Positions 6,093 to 11,076 of a stretch of 11,148 bases of DNA are shown in pieces (position 1 is the first letter of the stretch; each line of letters begins with the position of its first letter). Source of the DNA: UBA2163 sp964575575. Lineage in GTDB: Bacteria; Patescibacteriota; Minisyncoccia; Phycocordibacterales; UBA2163. A model generated the notes under the pieces. The model had not been told where the DNA came from and did no database searches. It saw nothing but the letters and a program-made list of their open reading frames with translations. Both the position numbers and the translations under genes were made by a program. The stretch is from positions 1-11,148 of the forward strand of contig CAZNQQ010000020.1 in the NCBI GenBank assembly GCA_964575575.1, in the 5' to 3' direction.

Positions 6093-6548
6093 ATGACACA
6101 AGCACTTCAAACATATCTCTCAATTCATGTTCTCATAGGCGTTATTGGCATCGCTGCAACTTATATGACTCTTATGTGGCTTTTCAAAAGAGAACTACCT
6201 ATTAAGTCTTTAAAAGCTTCGTCTCTAATAGCTTTTGTTGCATACATTACTGCATGGATAACAGGCGGGTTTTATTATGTTGTGTACTATGGTGGCAATG
6301 TTAAACCTATTATAAAAGAAGGACCGAATCCTTGGATACACCTTATAATAATGGAAGTAAAAGAGCATATTTTCTTGTTTCTACCACTTCTTTCTTTTAT
6401 TGCTTTGCTCGTGGTTTGGCTTAAGAGTGAAAGACTTAAAGAAGACAAGAAACTAAGAAATGCACTTGCTTTGGTCGTAGCAATAACGTTTGCAGTAGCA
6501 GTATTTATGGCGCTCGGTGGCATGTTAATATCAGGAGCTGCAAGATAA
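6093..6548 (+). CDS. four-TM hypothetical membrane protein with buried histidines
   Basis: This 151-aa protein has four predicted helices (about 9-30, 43-66, 88-110, 124-147). His12 lies in helix 1 (SIHVLIGVIGI), and His83 and His92 sit at and just before the start of helix 3 (NPWIHLIIMEVKEHIFLF). Histidines on two adjacent helices are the arrangement expected for a metal or b-type heme site, but no family motif confirms it. Its start codon lies 1 bp after the previous stop in the string TAATATG, and the same string joins it to the next gene, so translation is almost certainly coupled. It may form a complex with the membrane proteins on either side. Confidence 0.78.
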   Translation: MTQALQTYLSIHVLIGVIGIAATYMTLMWLFKRELPIKSLKASSLIAFVAYITAWITGGFYYVVYYGGNVKPIIKEGPNPWIHLIIMEVKEHIFLFLPLLSFIALLVVWLKSERLKEDKKLRNALALVVAITFAVAVFMALGGMLISGAAR

Positions 6549-6549
6549 T

Positions 6550-6873
6550 ATGAAAAATAAAAGAAACAAAAAAATAAACTCATTTATAGTCTCTGCTATC
6601 ATTGCAATAGTATTTATAACTTTTGCTACTATTTTTGGTGAACTATACAAACCATTTAAAGATTGGCTTAAAGAAACTTTTTACCATCATTGGATGGGTA
6701 AGGGGATAATTGCTATTTTGATTTTCTATGTATTGGGATTCTTAGGAAGTTTTAAATCAAAAGACAGCGATGAAGCGCTTATAAAAATGCTAAAAATACT
6801 ATTTTGGATTGCATTTGTAGGAGTGCTTGCTATCTCAATTTTTTATATATACGAATACATGATACATGCATAA
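6550..6873 (+). CDS. three-TM hypothetical membrane protein
   Basis: This 107-aa protein has a basic N-terminus (MKNKRNKKINS) and three hydrophobic helices (about 11-30, 50-68, 82-102). A loop between helices 1 and 2 carries FYHHWMGKG with His46-His47 at the membrane edge. No family is recognised. The basic N-terminus predicts a cytoplasmic start. It overlaps the start of the flavodoxin-fold gene by 8 bp and follows the previous gene by 1 bp, giving four tightly joined genes. This supports a shared complex or pathway. Confidence 0.75.
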   Translation: MKNKRNKKINSFIVSAIIAIVFITFATIFGELYKPFKDWLKETFYHHWMGKGIIAILIFYVLGFLGSFKSKDSDEALIKMLKILFWIAFVGVLAISIFYIYEYMIHA

Positions 6874-7450
6874 AAAGAAGATCTACATTTTACTAGGGCA
6901 TTCAGATTGTGACACATTGTCTGGTCATTTGGCGGATGTATATGAAAAGGCGGCAAAAGAGGCAGGGCATGAAGTACGGCGTACTAATATTCGTGATGTT
7001 AAGTTTGATCCTATACTTCACAAGGGTTATAAAGAAATCCAAGAACTTGAACCAGATCTTATAAAAGTACAAGAAGACATAAAGTGGTCAGAGCATGTGG
7101 TAGTGGTTTACCCTAACTGGTGGTGTACGATGCCAGCAATACTTAAAGGGCTTTTTGACAGAATGTTCTTACCAGGTTTTGCATTTCATTTTTCAAAAGA
7201 AAAGGACGGGGAGTGGACACCACTTCTAAAAGGAAGAACTGCACGGGTTATAGTAACGGCTGGTATGAGTCCTATAAAAGTACGTTTCCACTTTGGAGAT
7301 TTTACCAACGAGCTTGCGCGAGGTATTCTCGGTTTTGCCGGCTTCCATCCAGTAGAGATAACAACTTTCGGCCCGTCCGAGCGCGCAACTGACGCAAAGA
7401 AGAAACAATGGCATAAAAAAATAGAAGGTTACGGCAAAAAAGGTATATAA
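6866..7450 (+). CDS. flavodoxin-fold NAD(P)H:quinone oxidoreductase-like protein
   Basis: This 194-aa protein has the flavodoxin-like fold of the NAD(P)H dehydrogenase (quinone) family (MdaB/KefF/NQO1 type). These are FMN or FAD enzymes that carry out two-electron reduction of quinones. The N-terminal phosphate-binding strand-loop is YILLGHSDCDTLSGHLADVY (7-26). VVVVYPNWWCTMPAILKG (78-95) and FDRMFLPGFAF (97-107) are the standard central block. The terminal FGPSERA and KKKQW also fit the family. The start overlaps the preceding membrane gene by 8 bp. Its position as last gene of an operon of three membrane proteins suggests it feeds or drains electrons at the membrane. The electron donor and acceptor are not known. 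Confidence 0.88.
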   Translation: MHKKKIYILLGHSDCDTLSGHLADVYEKAAKEAGHEVRRTNIRDVKFDPILHKGYKEIQELEPDLIKVQEDIKWSEHVVVVYPNWWCTMPAILKGLFDRMFLPGFAFHFSKEKDGEWTPLLKGRTARVIVTAGMSPIKVRFHFGDFTNELARGILGFAGFHPVEITTFGPSERATDAKKKQWHKKIEGYGKKGI

Positions 7451-7452
7451 AT

Positions 7453-7500
7453 AAAAAAGAGTGAACATTGTCGCAAATTTTGCAGAGCCCACTCTTTTCT
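7453..7500. terminator. bidirectional intrinsic terminator
   Basis: AAAAGAGTG (7455-7463) pairs with CACTCTTTT (7490-7498) around a 26-nt loop that contains a minor GCAAA/TTTGC hairpin. T-rich tracts follow the stem on both strands (TTTTCTT on plus, CTCTTTTTTATT on minus). It closes the 5362-7450 operon and can also end the minus-strand gene at 7537. Confidence 0.75.
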
Positions 7501-7536
7501 TAAGATTTTTTAGGATAGTAAGATCACTAGACTAAA

Positions 7537-7818
7537 TTACCACCATGGACCATATGCGAGCTTTAAGTGTCTAGCTAAAAGCATGATCCCAAATGATGTT
7601 AATATAATACCAATAATAAAAGAAACTAAAATAGTTGGTGTAAATGCTAGTTCTTTTTTGAAATTAATTAGATCTGTGTATCCAGCTAAAGCAACTCCTC
7701 CTATCACTACACCTGTTATTCCAACAATAAAACAAAGCAGACCTAAGGGTTCTCTCTCAAGTGAAGCTTTGGATGACCAAATATTAGAGAAAGCATTTTT
7801 TATTATTTTAAGCATCAT
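7537..7818 (-). CDS. two-TM small hypothetical membrane protein
   Basis: This 93-aa membrane protein has two hydrophobic helices (about 26-47, GLLCFIVGITGVVIGGVALAG, and 61-82, ILVSFIIGIILTSFGIMLLA). A short charged N-terminal region precedes them, and the C-terminus is aromatic (KLAYGPWW). No family is recognised. The start ATG at 7818 is preceded by a strong Shine-Dalgarno site, AGAAGGAG (7834-7827), 8 nt upstream; a second ATG follows immediately. This differs from the leaderless starts of neighbouring genes. It is a single-gene unit facing the bidirectional terminator. Confidence 0.75.
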   Translation of the reverse strand: MMLKIIKNAFSNIWSSKASLEREPLGLLCFIVGITGVVIGGVALAGYTDLINFKKELAFTPTILVSFIIGIILTSFGIMLLARHLKLAYGPWW

Positions 7819-7925
7819 TTTTATATCTCCTTCTATGATTTTTAATTTTAAAATAAAGATCTAACTATACAATATCAAATTCTTAAAAATAAGCCAAGCC
7901 ATTATGAATTTTTTGGTTTTTAATA

Positions 7926-7978
7926 TAGAATAGCTAAATGGCACTATCTATAGGTATGGTCTGAACACTATACGACAT
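7926..7978 (+). repeat. direct repeat copy 1: -10 element plus octapeptide ORF
   Basis: This segment aligns without gaps to 11071-11123 on the same strand. Conserved elements are a -10 hexamer (TAGAAT here, TAAAAT there), a 6-nt gap, ATGGC, TATAGGTATGGT, TGAACACTA and GACAT. Sequence similarity ends soon after 7978. The -10 here has no clear -35 at 16-18 bp. Confidence 0.85.
7938..7964 (+). CDS. leaderless micro-ORF, octapeptide MALSIGMV (copy 1)
   Basis: Eight codons and a TGA stop: ATG GCA CTA TCT ATA GGT ATG GTC TGA. A second copy at 11083-11109 encodes the identical peptide. The copies differ at five bases, all silent: GCA/GCT, CTA/CTT, TCT/AGT and GTC/GTT. Serine box switching needs two changes in one codon, so this pattern points to selection on the peptide rather than on DNA or RNA shape. 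TAGAAT ends 6 nt before the ATG, so the RNA would begin at the start codon. No function is known to me. It could be a leader peptide whose translation controls the downstream RNA, or a functional micropeptide. Nine bases after the stop are also conserved (TGAACACTA). Confidence 0.65.
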   Translation: MALSIGMV

Positions 7979-8060
7979 AACCACATAGAAGAAAACTCAA
8001 ACTTTATACCATTCTCGTTTACAATAAAACTTCCGCCACCACTCAAAAGGGGAGTTGACT

Positions 8061-8114
8061 ATGGCTTTCTGCCTTGCCGTTGACGGAAACACCTACCGCC
8101 TAATACAGCTTTAA
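8061..8114 (+). CDS. 17-aa micro-ORF with strong RBS, downstream of octapeptide
   Basis: ATG 8061 has a GGGGAG Shine-Dalgarno site (8049-8054) at an ideal 6-nt spacing. The product is MAFCLAVDGNTYRLIQL, with stop TAA at 8112-8114. The stop codon's last two bases are the first bases of the terminator stem, so a ribosome at the end of this ORF would cover the hairpin. The short peptide resembles no family I know. Its GC content is higher than the surrounding DNA. It may be a translated peptide or part of an attenuator. Whether copy 2 of the octapeptide is followed by a similar ORF cannot be seen because the window ends. Confidence 0.45.
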   Translation: MAFCLAVDGNTYRLIQL

Positions 8115-8145
8115 ACAGCCTACCTGTACTCAGGTAGGCTGTTTT
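8113..8145 (+). terminator. intrinsic terminator of the short-peptide RNA
   Basis: A perfect 14-bp stem, AAACAGCCTACCTG (8113-8126) with CAGGTAGGCTGTTT (8131-8144), encloses a TACT loop and continues into TTTT. No annotated plus-strand gene lies upstream other than the micro-ORFs, which supports a transcript from about 7938 to 8145. On the minus strand it could also serve trmB, but the T-tract is weaker there. Confidence 0.82.
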
Positions 8146-8215
8146 GGTTAAACGCACGTTCTAGAGGGCTTATAAGATGTCTAGAATTATGGTTTAGTGT
8201 TTAAATTTATTTGTT

Positions 8216-8953
8216 TTATTTTGTCTTTTCACTTATTACCCAAAGTGTTTCAAACATTGCTTTCATTGTTTTGCTGTAGCTTTTACTTTCTATAAGAAAG
8301 CCCACACCTTCTTCCTCTGGAGTAATCACAGAAACCTTGTCGTCAAAAATAAACATCATCCCGTGAACCTCTGCTCCTTTTGGTAGTATTCGAACTTCTC
8401 TTAGTTCTTTTTCTTGCGCTTCAATCCAGCCATCGTCAAAGTCATCATCTGCAGGACGTAGACATTTTGAGAAAACTTTTTTTGCAATACGTCTATCTGT
8501 AAAACCAGAGTGACTTCCTTTTACTTTTCTTAAGTCTCTCACAGAGCCAATTGAACGGACAAGTTTTTCTTTGGAGTTTAACTCTTCTTCAATTAATTGC
8601 TTCATACCTTCGTCCATCCACTCAAAGAGACGAAGATTAACAAATTGTCTACCGTACGGGATTTTCTGAAGGTCTGGTAAATACTTTTCAAATTCAGCAA
8701 GCTTGCCTTCAAGTACGCCTTTTATTTTACTTGGATTTTCTGCAGAAAATCTTTTTGTATTTTTATGTCTATAACTTGTGGCAAGTCCAAGTTTTAAAAG
8801 CTTCTCTAGATGATGATATGTGCTCGTGCGCTCCATTTTCGCAGACATTGCAACGCTGGAGGCTGTAGCGTCGGTAAGCTTCAATAACGCCATATATACT
8901 TTCTGATCTTTGTCATCAAGACCTATTGAGTTTAGAAATTTTTGCATTGACAT
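8216..8953 (-). CDS. TrmB-family transcriptional regulator
   Basis: This is a 245-aa DNA-binding regulator. The N-terminal winged helix-turn-helix (about 5-70) has the TrmB pattern: LNSIGLDDKDQKVYMALLKL, then a recognition segment MERTSTYHHLEKLLKLGLA and a basic wing (YRHKNTKRFSA). A short helical linker (about 72-95) is followed by a C-terminal alpha/beta domain with the FIFDDKVSVITPEEEGVGFLI strand pair typical of these proteins. That domain probably senses a ligand. TrmB relatives often control sugar metabolism; the ligand here is unknown. ATG 8953 is preferred because TATAAT ends 6 nt before it, implying a leaderless mRNA. It is divergent from the 9188 cluster, with palindromes in the shared intergenic region, so that cluster and itself are likely targets. 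Confidence 0.87.
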   Translation of the reverse strand: MSMQKFLNSIGLDDKDQKVYMALLKLTDATASSVAMSAKMERTSTYHHLEKLLKLGLATSYRHKNTKRFSAENPSKIKGVLEGKLAEFEKYLPDLQKIPYGRQFVNLRLFEWMDEGMKQLIEEELNSKEKLVRSIGSVRDLRKVKGSHSGFTDRRIAKKVFSKCLRPADDDFDDGWIEAQEKELREVRILPKGAEVHGMMFIFDDKVSVITPEEEGVGFLIESKSYSKTMKAMFETLWVISEKTK

Positions 8954-8959
8954 GACTAT

Positions 8960-8987
8960 ATTATATACATATAAACAATATTGTCCA
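8960..8987 (-). promoter_or_regulatory. promoter of the TrmB-family gene, leaderless geometry
   Basis: On the minus strand, TGGACA (8987-8982, 5/6) and a perfect TATAAT (8965-8960) are 16 bp apart. Six nucleotides separate the -10 from ATG 8953, placing transcription start at the A of the start codon. Confidence 0.75.
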
Positions 8988-8996
8988 CCTTTTTCG

Positions 8997-9025
8997 TCAA
9001 CACTTTGTTGGTAACTAGCTATAAT
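8997..9025 (+). promoter_or_regulatory. candidate promoter of the 9188 cluster
   Basis: TCAACA (8997-9002, 4/6) and a perfect TATAAT (9020-9025) are 17 bp apart. Transcription would start near 9032 and give a leader of about 155 nt. The -10 lies within the palindrome at 9017-9034, as expected for a repressor-controlled promoter. Confidence 0.45.
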
Positions 9026-9053
9026 AATATAGCTCTATAAAGCTGTATTATAG
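9017..9053. promoter_or_regulatory. two adjacent palindromes, candidate operator
   Basis: AGCTATA-ATAA-TATAGCT (9017-9034) is followed directly by CTATAA-AGCTGTA-TTATAG (9035-9053). Both are perfect inverted repeats built from similar half-sites. They lie between the divergent TrmB-family gene and the 9188 cluster and overlap a plus-strand -10. The obvious candidate ligand is the TrmB-family protein, but AT-rich palindromes also arise by chance. Confidence 0.5.
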
Positions 9054-9156
9054 TTTTGTTTATTATTCACCCATAATATCTGTCTGGAATTCAGCAACAA
9101 TTCGTCAATCTAGTATTCTATCAGCAGAAGAACATTGACAATTTTAACCCCGCGGT

Positions 9157-9180
9157 CCCGACGGTATCGGGTTTGGAGGA
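9157..9180 (+). promoter_or_regulatory. leader hairpin and strong RBS before 9188
   Basis: CCCGA-CGGTA-TCGGG (9157-9171) forms a small stable hairpin directly before the Shine-Dalgarno site GGAGGA (9175-9180), 7 nt from ATG 9188. An alternative pairing, AACCC (9146-9150) with GGGTT (9169-9173), excludes the first. The RBS fixes the start at ATG 9188 rather than at the in-frame TTG at 9173. Confidence 0.5.
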
Positions 9181-9187
9181 TGTAAAG

Positions 9188-9517
9188 ATGAAAATCTTTT
9201 TAACTGTCTTGTTGTCGGTCTTTGTGTTGATAGCACAAGATGTTTGTGCTAAAGAAAGCTTATCTTTTGAGGAAATTCTTGTACAAGATGAAGAACTTAT
9301 GTCGATGATAGAAAATAGCATATTTGACCCTGAAGAGTTAATGAAAAATTTAGAAGAGAGTTTGGATGAATTTCAAAGATTTACTGAGGAATTTCTTCAA
9401 ATAGAGGCTGATCGACAGAATAAAGAAGCTGAAAAAAGACTTCGTGAGGCGGAGAAAGGGTGGGAAAGAATTCAGGAAGCTGTAAAAGAGTCGGAGGTAA
9501 AATACCGACTCAGGTAA
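9188..9517 (+). CDS. secreted, glutamate-rich helical hypothetical protein
   Basis: This 109-aa protein has a clear Sec signal peptide (MKIFLTVLLSVFVLIAQDVCA, likely cleaved before KES). The cysteine near the cleavage site does not fit a lipobox. The mature part is about 88 residues, strongly acidic (EEILVQDEELMSMIE, MKNLEESLDEF), and then a charged helix with heptad-like spacing (ADRQNKEAEKRLREAEKGWERIQ), so it is probably a coiled coil. I know no matching family. The start is ATG 9188, with GGAGGA 7 nt upstream. It is the first gene of a Shine-Dalgarno-led cluster. The end of the gene encodes an mRNA hairpin, GAGTCGG (9488-9494) with CCGACTC (9505-9511), not followed by T residues. Confidence 0.75.
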   Translation: MKIFLTVLLSVFVLIAQDVCAKESLSFEEILVQDEELMSMIENSIFDPEELMKNLEESLDEFQRFTEEFLQIEADRQNKEAEKRLREAEKGWERIQEAVKESEVKYRLR

Positions 9518-9774
9518 CTTTCCCACATCACCAGCCAACCTTTTTAGGAGAAGACGAATGAAGTAAGTAAAAGAAAAAGTCCCACTGGGCGAAGGCGCGC
9601 AAACGTCTCGGCAACATAAGACAAAAGTCATTTGCAGAGCTGAGGTCTCTTAAAAAACCTCTCTGTATCAAGATGTGTGTCTTGACTGATGATTCCAAAA
9701 GGATGAAACAGAATGTTCTTTAAATTAAAATTAAACATTTTTTCTAAAAAATCTTCTTGAAAGGATAATAAAAA
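9518..9774 (+). other. gene-free stretch with hairpins and a possible decayed ORF
   Basis: No intact gene is visible. A GGAG site (9547-9550) leads to ATG AAG TAA (9558-9566), a two-codon ORF. In another frame, 9571-9723 is open for 50 codons without a start codon and reads like a basic protein (KKKSHWAKARKRLGNIRQ...), ending ...TDDSKRMKQNVL. The last 16 codons could start at ATG 9673. Hairpins are CAGA+GAGGT with ACCTC+TCTG (9635-9665) and TCAAGA-TGTGTG-TCTTGA (9668-9685). This may be a frameshifted small gene, a structured leader of the 9775 gene, or both. Confidence 0.4.
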
Positions 9775-10074
9775 ATGAAGAAGTTAACAATTGGCTTATC
9801 TATTACGTTTGTGATTTGGTGTATTTTTTCTTTTATCTATTTTAGATATCCTGTTTTTGGTGTATTTTTAAATTTTTCTATAGTTCTCGGATTTCCTTTG
9901 ACGGTTCTTTCTACAGTAGGAATAATTATTATGTTGATTGTAAGTACTATATCTGTAATTACGGATTGGAATTATTGTATCTTCAATTGCAAAAAATTTT
10001 ATCTAAATTATTTTGAGAGGAATAGTAAAAATGAAAATGAAATGGGAAAAACATCAACCACGTACACGCACTGA
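9775..10074 (+). CDS. two-TM small hypothetical membrane protein
   Basis: This 99-aa protein has two hydrophobic helices: about 5-23 (IGLSITFVIWCIFSFIYF) and a long second one, about 28-63. A polar C-terminal tail contains two cysteines (WNYCIFNCKKF) and many Asn, Lys and Thr residues. No family is recognised. AAGGA (9761-9765) lies 9 nt before ATG 9775. Its last 44 bp overlap the start of the next gene in a different frame, so the two are probably co-translated. It is AT-rich compared with the housekeeping genes to the left. Confidence 0.65.
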   Translation: MKKLTIGLSITFVIWCIFSFIYFRYPVFGVFLNFSIVLGFPLTVLSTVGIIIMLIVSTISVITDWNYCIFNCKKFYLNYFERNSKNENEMGKTSTTYTH

Positions 10075-10456
10075 AAATCCAGCTTCTTTGACAATAAACT
10101 GTGAAGGGAACATGATTTTCAATGCTAAGGCCGTTAAAGAGATTATTAAAAGCAATAAAAGCTTTGAACTCTTTTTTAACTACGATGATGAGAGAAATTT
10201 GTTGTGCGTTGGATTTAAGCTGTATGGCCAGAAAGGTGATTCTAGAAGAAATCTTTCTTTCAGAAATGCTAACGGAAGGATATCCCAAGTATTAATAAAA
10301 GGTTCAAGAAAGGTTGCATCTAATCTTGGGGTCAAAGACAAAACTGCAATGAGATTCCCAATATCTTTTGATCAAGATTCCAAAACGTGGTTTATAGAGA
10401 AGGCTAAAGGACACATTTTTAGCACTTCAAACTACAAACAGAGTAAGAAAAAGTAG
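10031..10456 (+). CDS. conserved-type hypothetical cytoplasmic protein
   Basis: This is a 141-aa soluble basic protein. It starts MKMKWEKHQPRTRTENPASL, followed by strand-rich sequence (SLTINCEGNMIFNAKAVKEI, FELFFNYDDERNLLCVGFKL). It resembles a widespread uncharacterised group that opens with W-E-K and a basic stretch, then a pattern like 'vtL...G.i.lN..a...l' and an 'eLlyD...r.igl' strand pair. I recall that pattern only loosely, and the function of the group is unknown to me. ATG 10031 is chosen over the in-frame TTG at 10013 because AGAGGA (10016-10021) lies 9 nt before it. It overlaps the preceding membrane-protein gene by 44 bp. Confidence 0.7.
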   Translation: MKMKWEKHQPRTRTENPASLTINCEGNMIFNAKAVKEIIKSNKSFELFFNYDDERNLLCVGFKLYGQKGDSRRNLSFRNANGRISQVLIKGSRKVASNLGVKDKTAMRFPISFDQDSKTWFIEKAKGHIFSTSNYKQSKKK

Positions 10457-10500
10457 TATATAAATATTTTCTAATTTTTTGATTCGAAAAGGAGAAAAAG

Positions 10501-10923
10501 ATGAAAAAAATGTTGGTTACCTACAACGCAATGGAAGGGATACCTGTCGGAAGATATGAAGTTGGCAATCTTATCGTCTATTCGGGCGATTATGGGCGTT
10601 CTAACTACACAGGCATTCCGTTCGTCGGAGAAAATCAAGTCGCTGACGCAGAAAAAAAGATGGAAGAAATCGTGACTGATTTAGCTAAGGATGTCGCACA
10701 GATTGATAGCGCTTATGTCTATGTCGGCTCGGCGGCAATGAAAGGAGCTTTTGCTCTTATTCAAGATCTCAACAAAGCAGGTAAAGAAGTACATATGGTA
10801 GCTTGTGATTGCAGTCTTTCCGAGAAAGAAGAGATGGCTCGTCAGCTGTCTATTTCAAGAATTGATTGCGAATGTGGAGGGCGTGATACGTGTCGGAGGT
10901 TTGTCGCAGAACTGTCAACATGA
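10501..10923 (+). CDS. hypothetical protein with C-terminal cysteine cluster
   Basis: This 140-aa protein is likely alpha/beta and soluble. A strand-helix-strand unit at about 76-103 (AYVYVGSAAMKGAFALIQDL, then KEVHMVACDC) looks like part of a Rossmann-type sheet. Five cysteines cluster in the last 40 residues (CDC at about 102-104, CEC at about 124-126, and DTC near 131), which could bind a metal or form disulfides. I do not recognise the family. AAAAGGAG (10487-10494) lies 6 nt before ATG 10501, the best ribosome binding site in the window. It is last in the cluster and is followed by a terminator. Confidence 0.7.
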   Translation: MKKMLVTYNAMEGIPVGRYEVGNLIVYSGDYGRSNYTGIPFVGENQVADAEKKMEEIVTDLAKDVAQIDSAYVYVGSAAMKGAFALIQDLNKAGKEVHMVACDCSLSEKEEMARQLSISRIDCECGGRDTCRRFVAELST

Positions 10924-10949
10924 GGTCTAGCCTAGGAAACTCACAACCC

Positions 10950-10989
10950 AACCCCGTAACAGGTAATGCTGGCGGGGTTTTGTTTTTTT
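10950..10989 (+). terminator. intrinsic terminator of the 9188-10923 cluster
   Basis: AACCCCG (10950-10956) pairs with CGGGGTT (10973-10979); CAG/CTG (10960-10962, 10969-10971) adds an inner pair. The stem is followed by TTGTTTTTTT. It lies 26 bp after the stop codon of the last gene in the cluster. Confidence 0.85.
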
Positions 10990-11047
10990 ATTTACCACAC
11001 ACAACCCTACAAACGTGGCGTTATAGATGCAATATGGTGGTATATAT

Positions 11048-11076
11048 TTTACATTATTCACTTTTTAACATAAAAT
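11048..11076 (+). promoter_or_regulatory. promoter of octapeptide copy 2, leaderless geometry
   Basis: TTTACA (11048-11053, 5/6) and TAAAAT (11071-11076, 5/6) are 17 bp apart. Six nucleotides then lead to ATG 11083. The same -10 to ATG distance is kept in copy 1, although this copy has the better -35. Confidence 0.72.

Larger units (their letters stand above)
7864..8215 (+). other. intergenic region holding a probable short-peptide RNA
   Basis: No conventional gene fits here. In order on the plus strand it holds: a -10 element (7926), a leaderless octapeptide ORF (7938-7964), a 96-nt spacer, a Shine-Dalgarno-led 17-codon ORF (8061-8114), and a strong terminator (8113-8145). These would make an RNA of about 210 nt. 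Past the terminator, TTCTAGA (8159-8165) and TCTAGAA (8180-8186) form another hairpin just beyond the trmB stop on the other strand. Confidence 0.6.

Noticed and set aside
7583..7864. Plus-strand frame over the two-TM gene
   Set aside because: It is the antisense shadow of the minus-strand gene, which has a strong Shine-Dalgarno site and a well-formed pair of membrane helices.
7962..7964. TGA in the octapeptide ORF as a recoded sense codon (Gly, Trp or Sec)
   Set aside because: All long genes in the window are full length with TGA as a stop, and the 10501 and 9775 genes end in TGA. Copy 1 read through stops after seven codons, and no Sec insertion element was recognised.
9686..9709. CTGATGA ... 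GAAAC spacing like a hammerhead ribozyme core
   Set aside because: The stem II between them (TTCC AAAA GGAT) has a U-U at the key closing position. The sequence after GAAAC does not form a stem III with a usable cleavage site, and no stem I partner is evident.
10993..11042. TACCAC / GTGGTA pairing as a structured RNA or operator
   Set aside because: It is a six-base stem with a loop of nearly 40 nt in AT-rich DNA, well within chance expectation.
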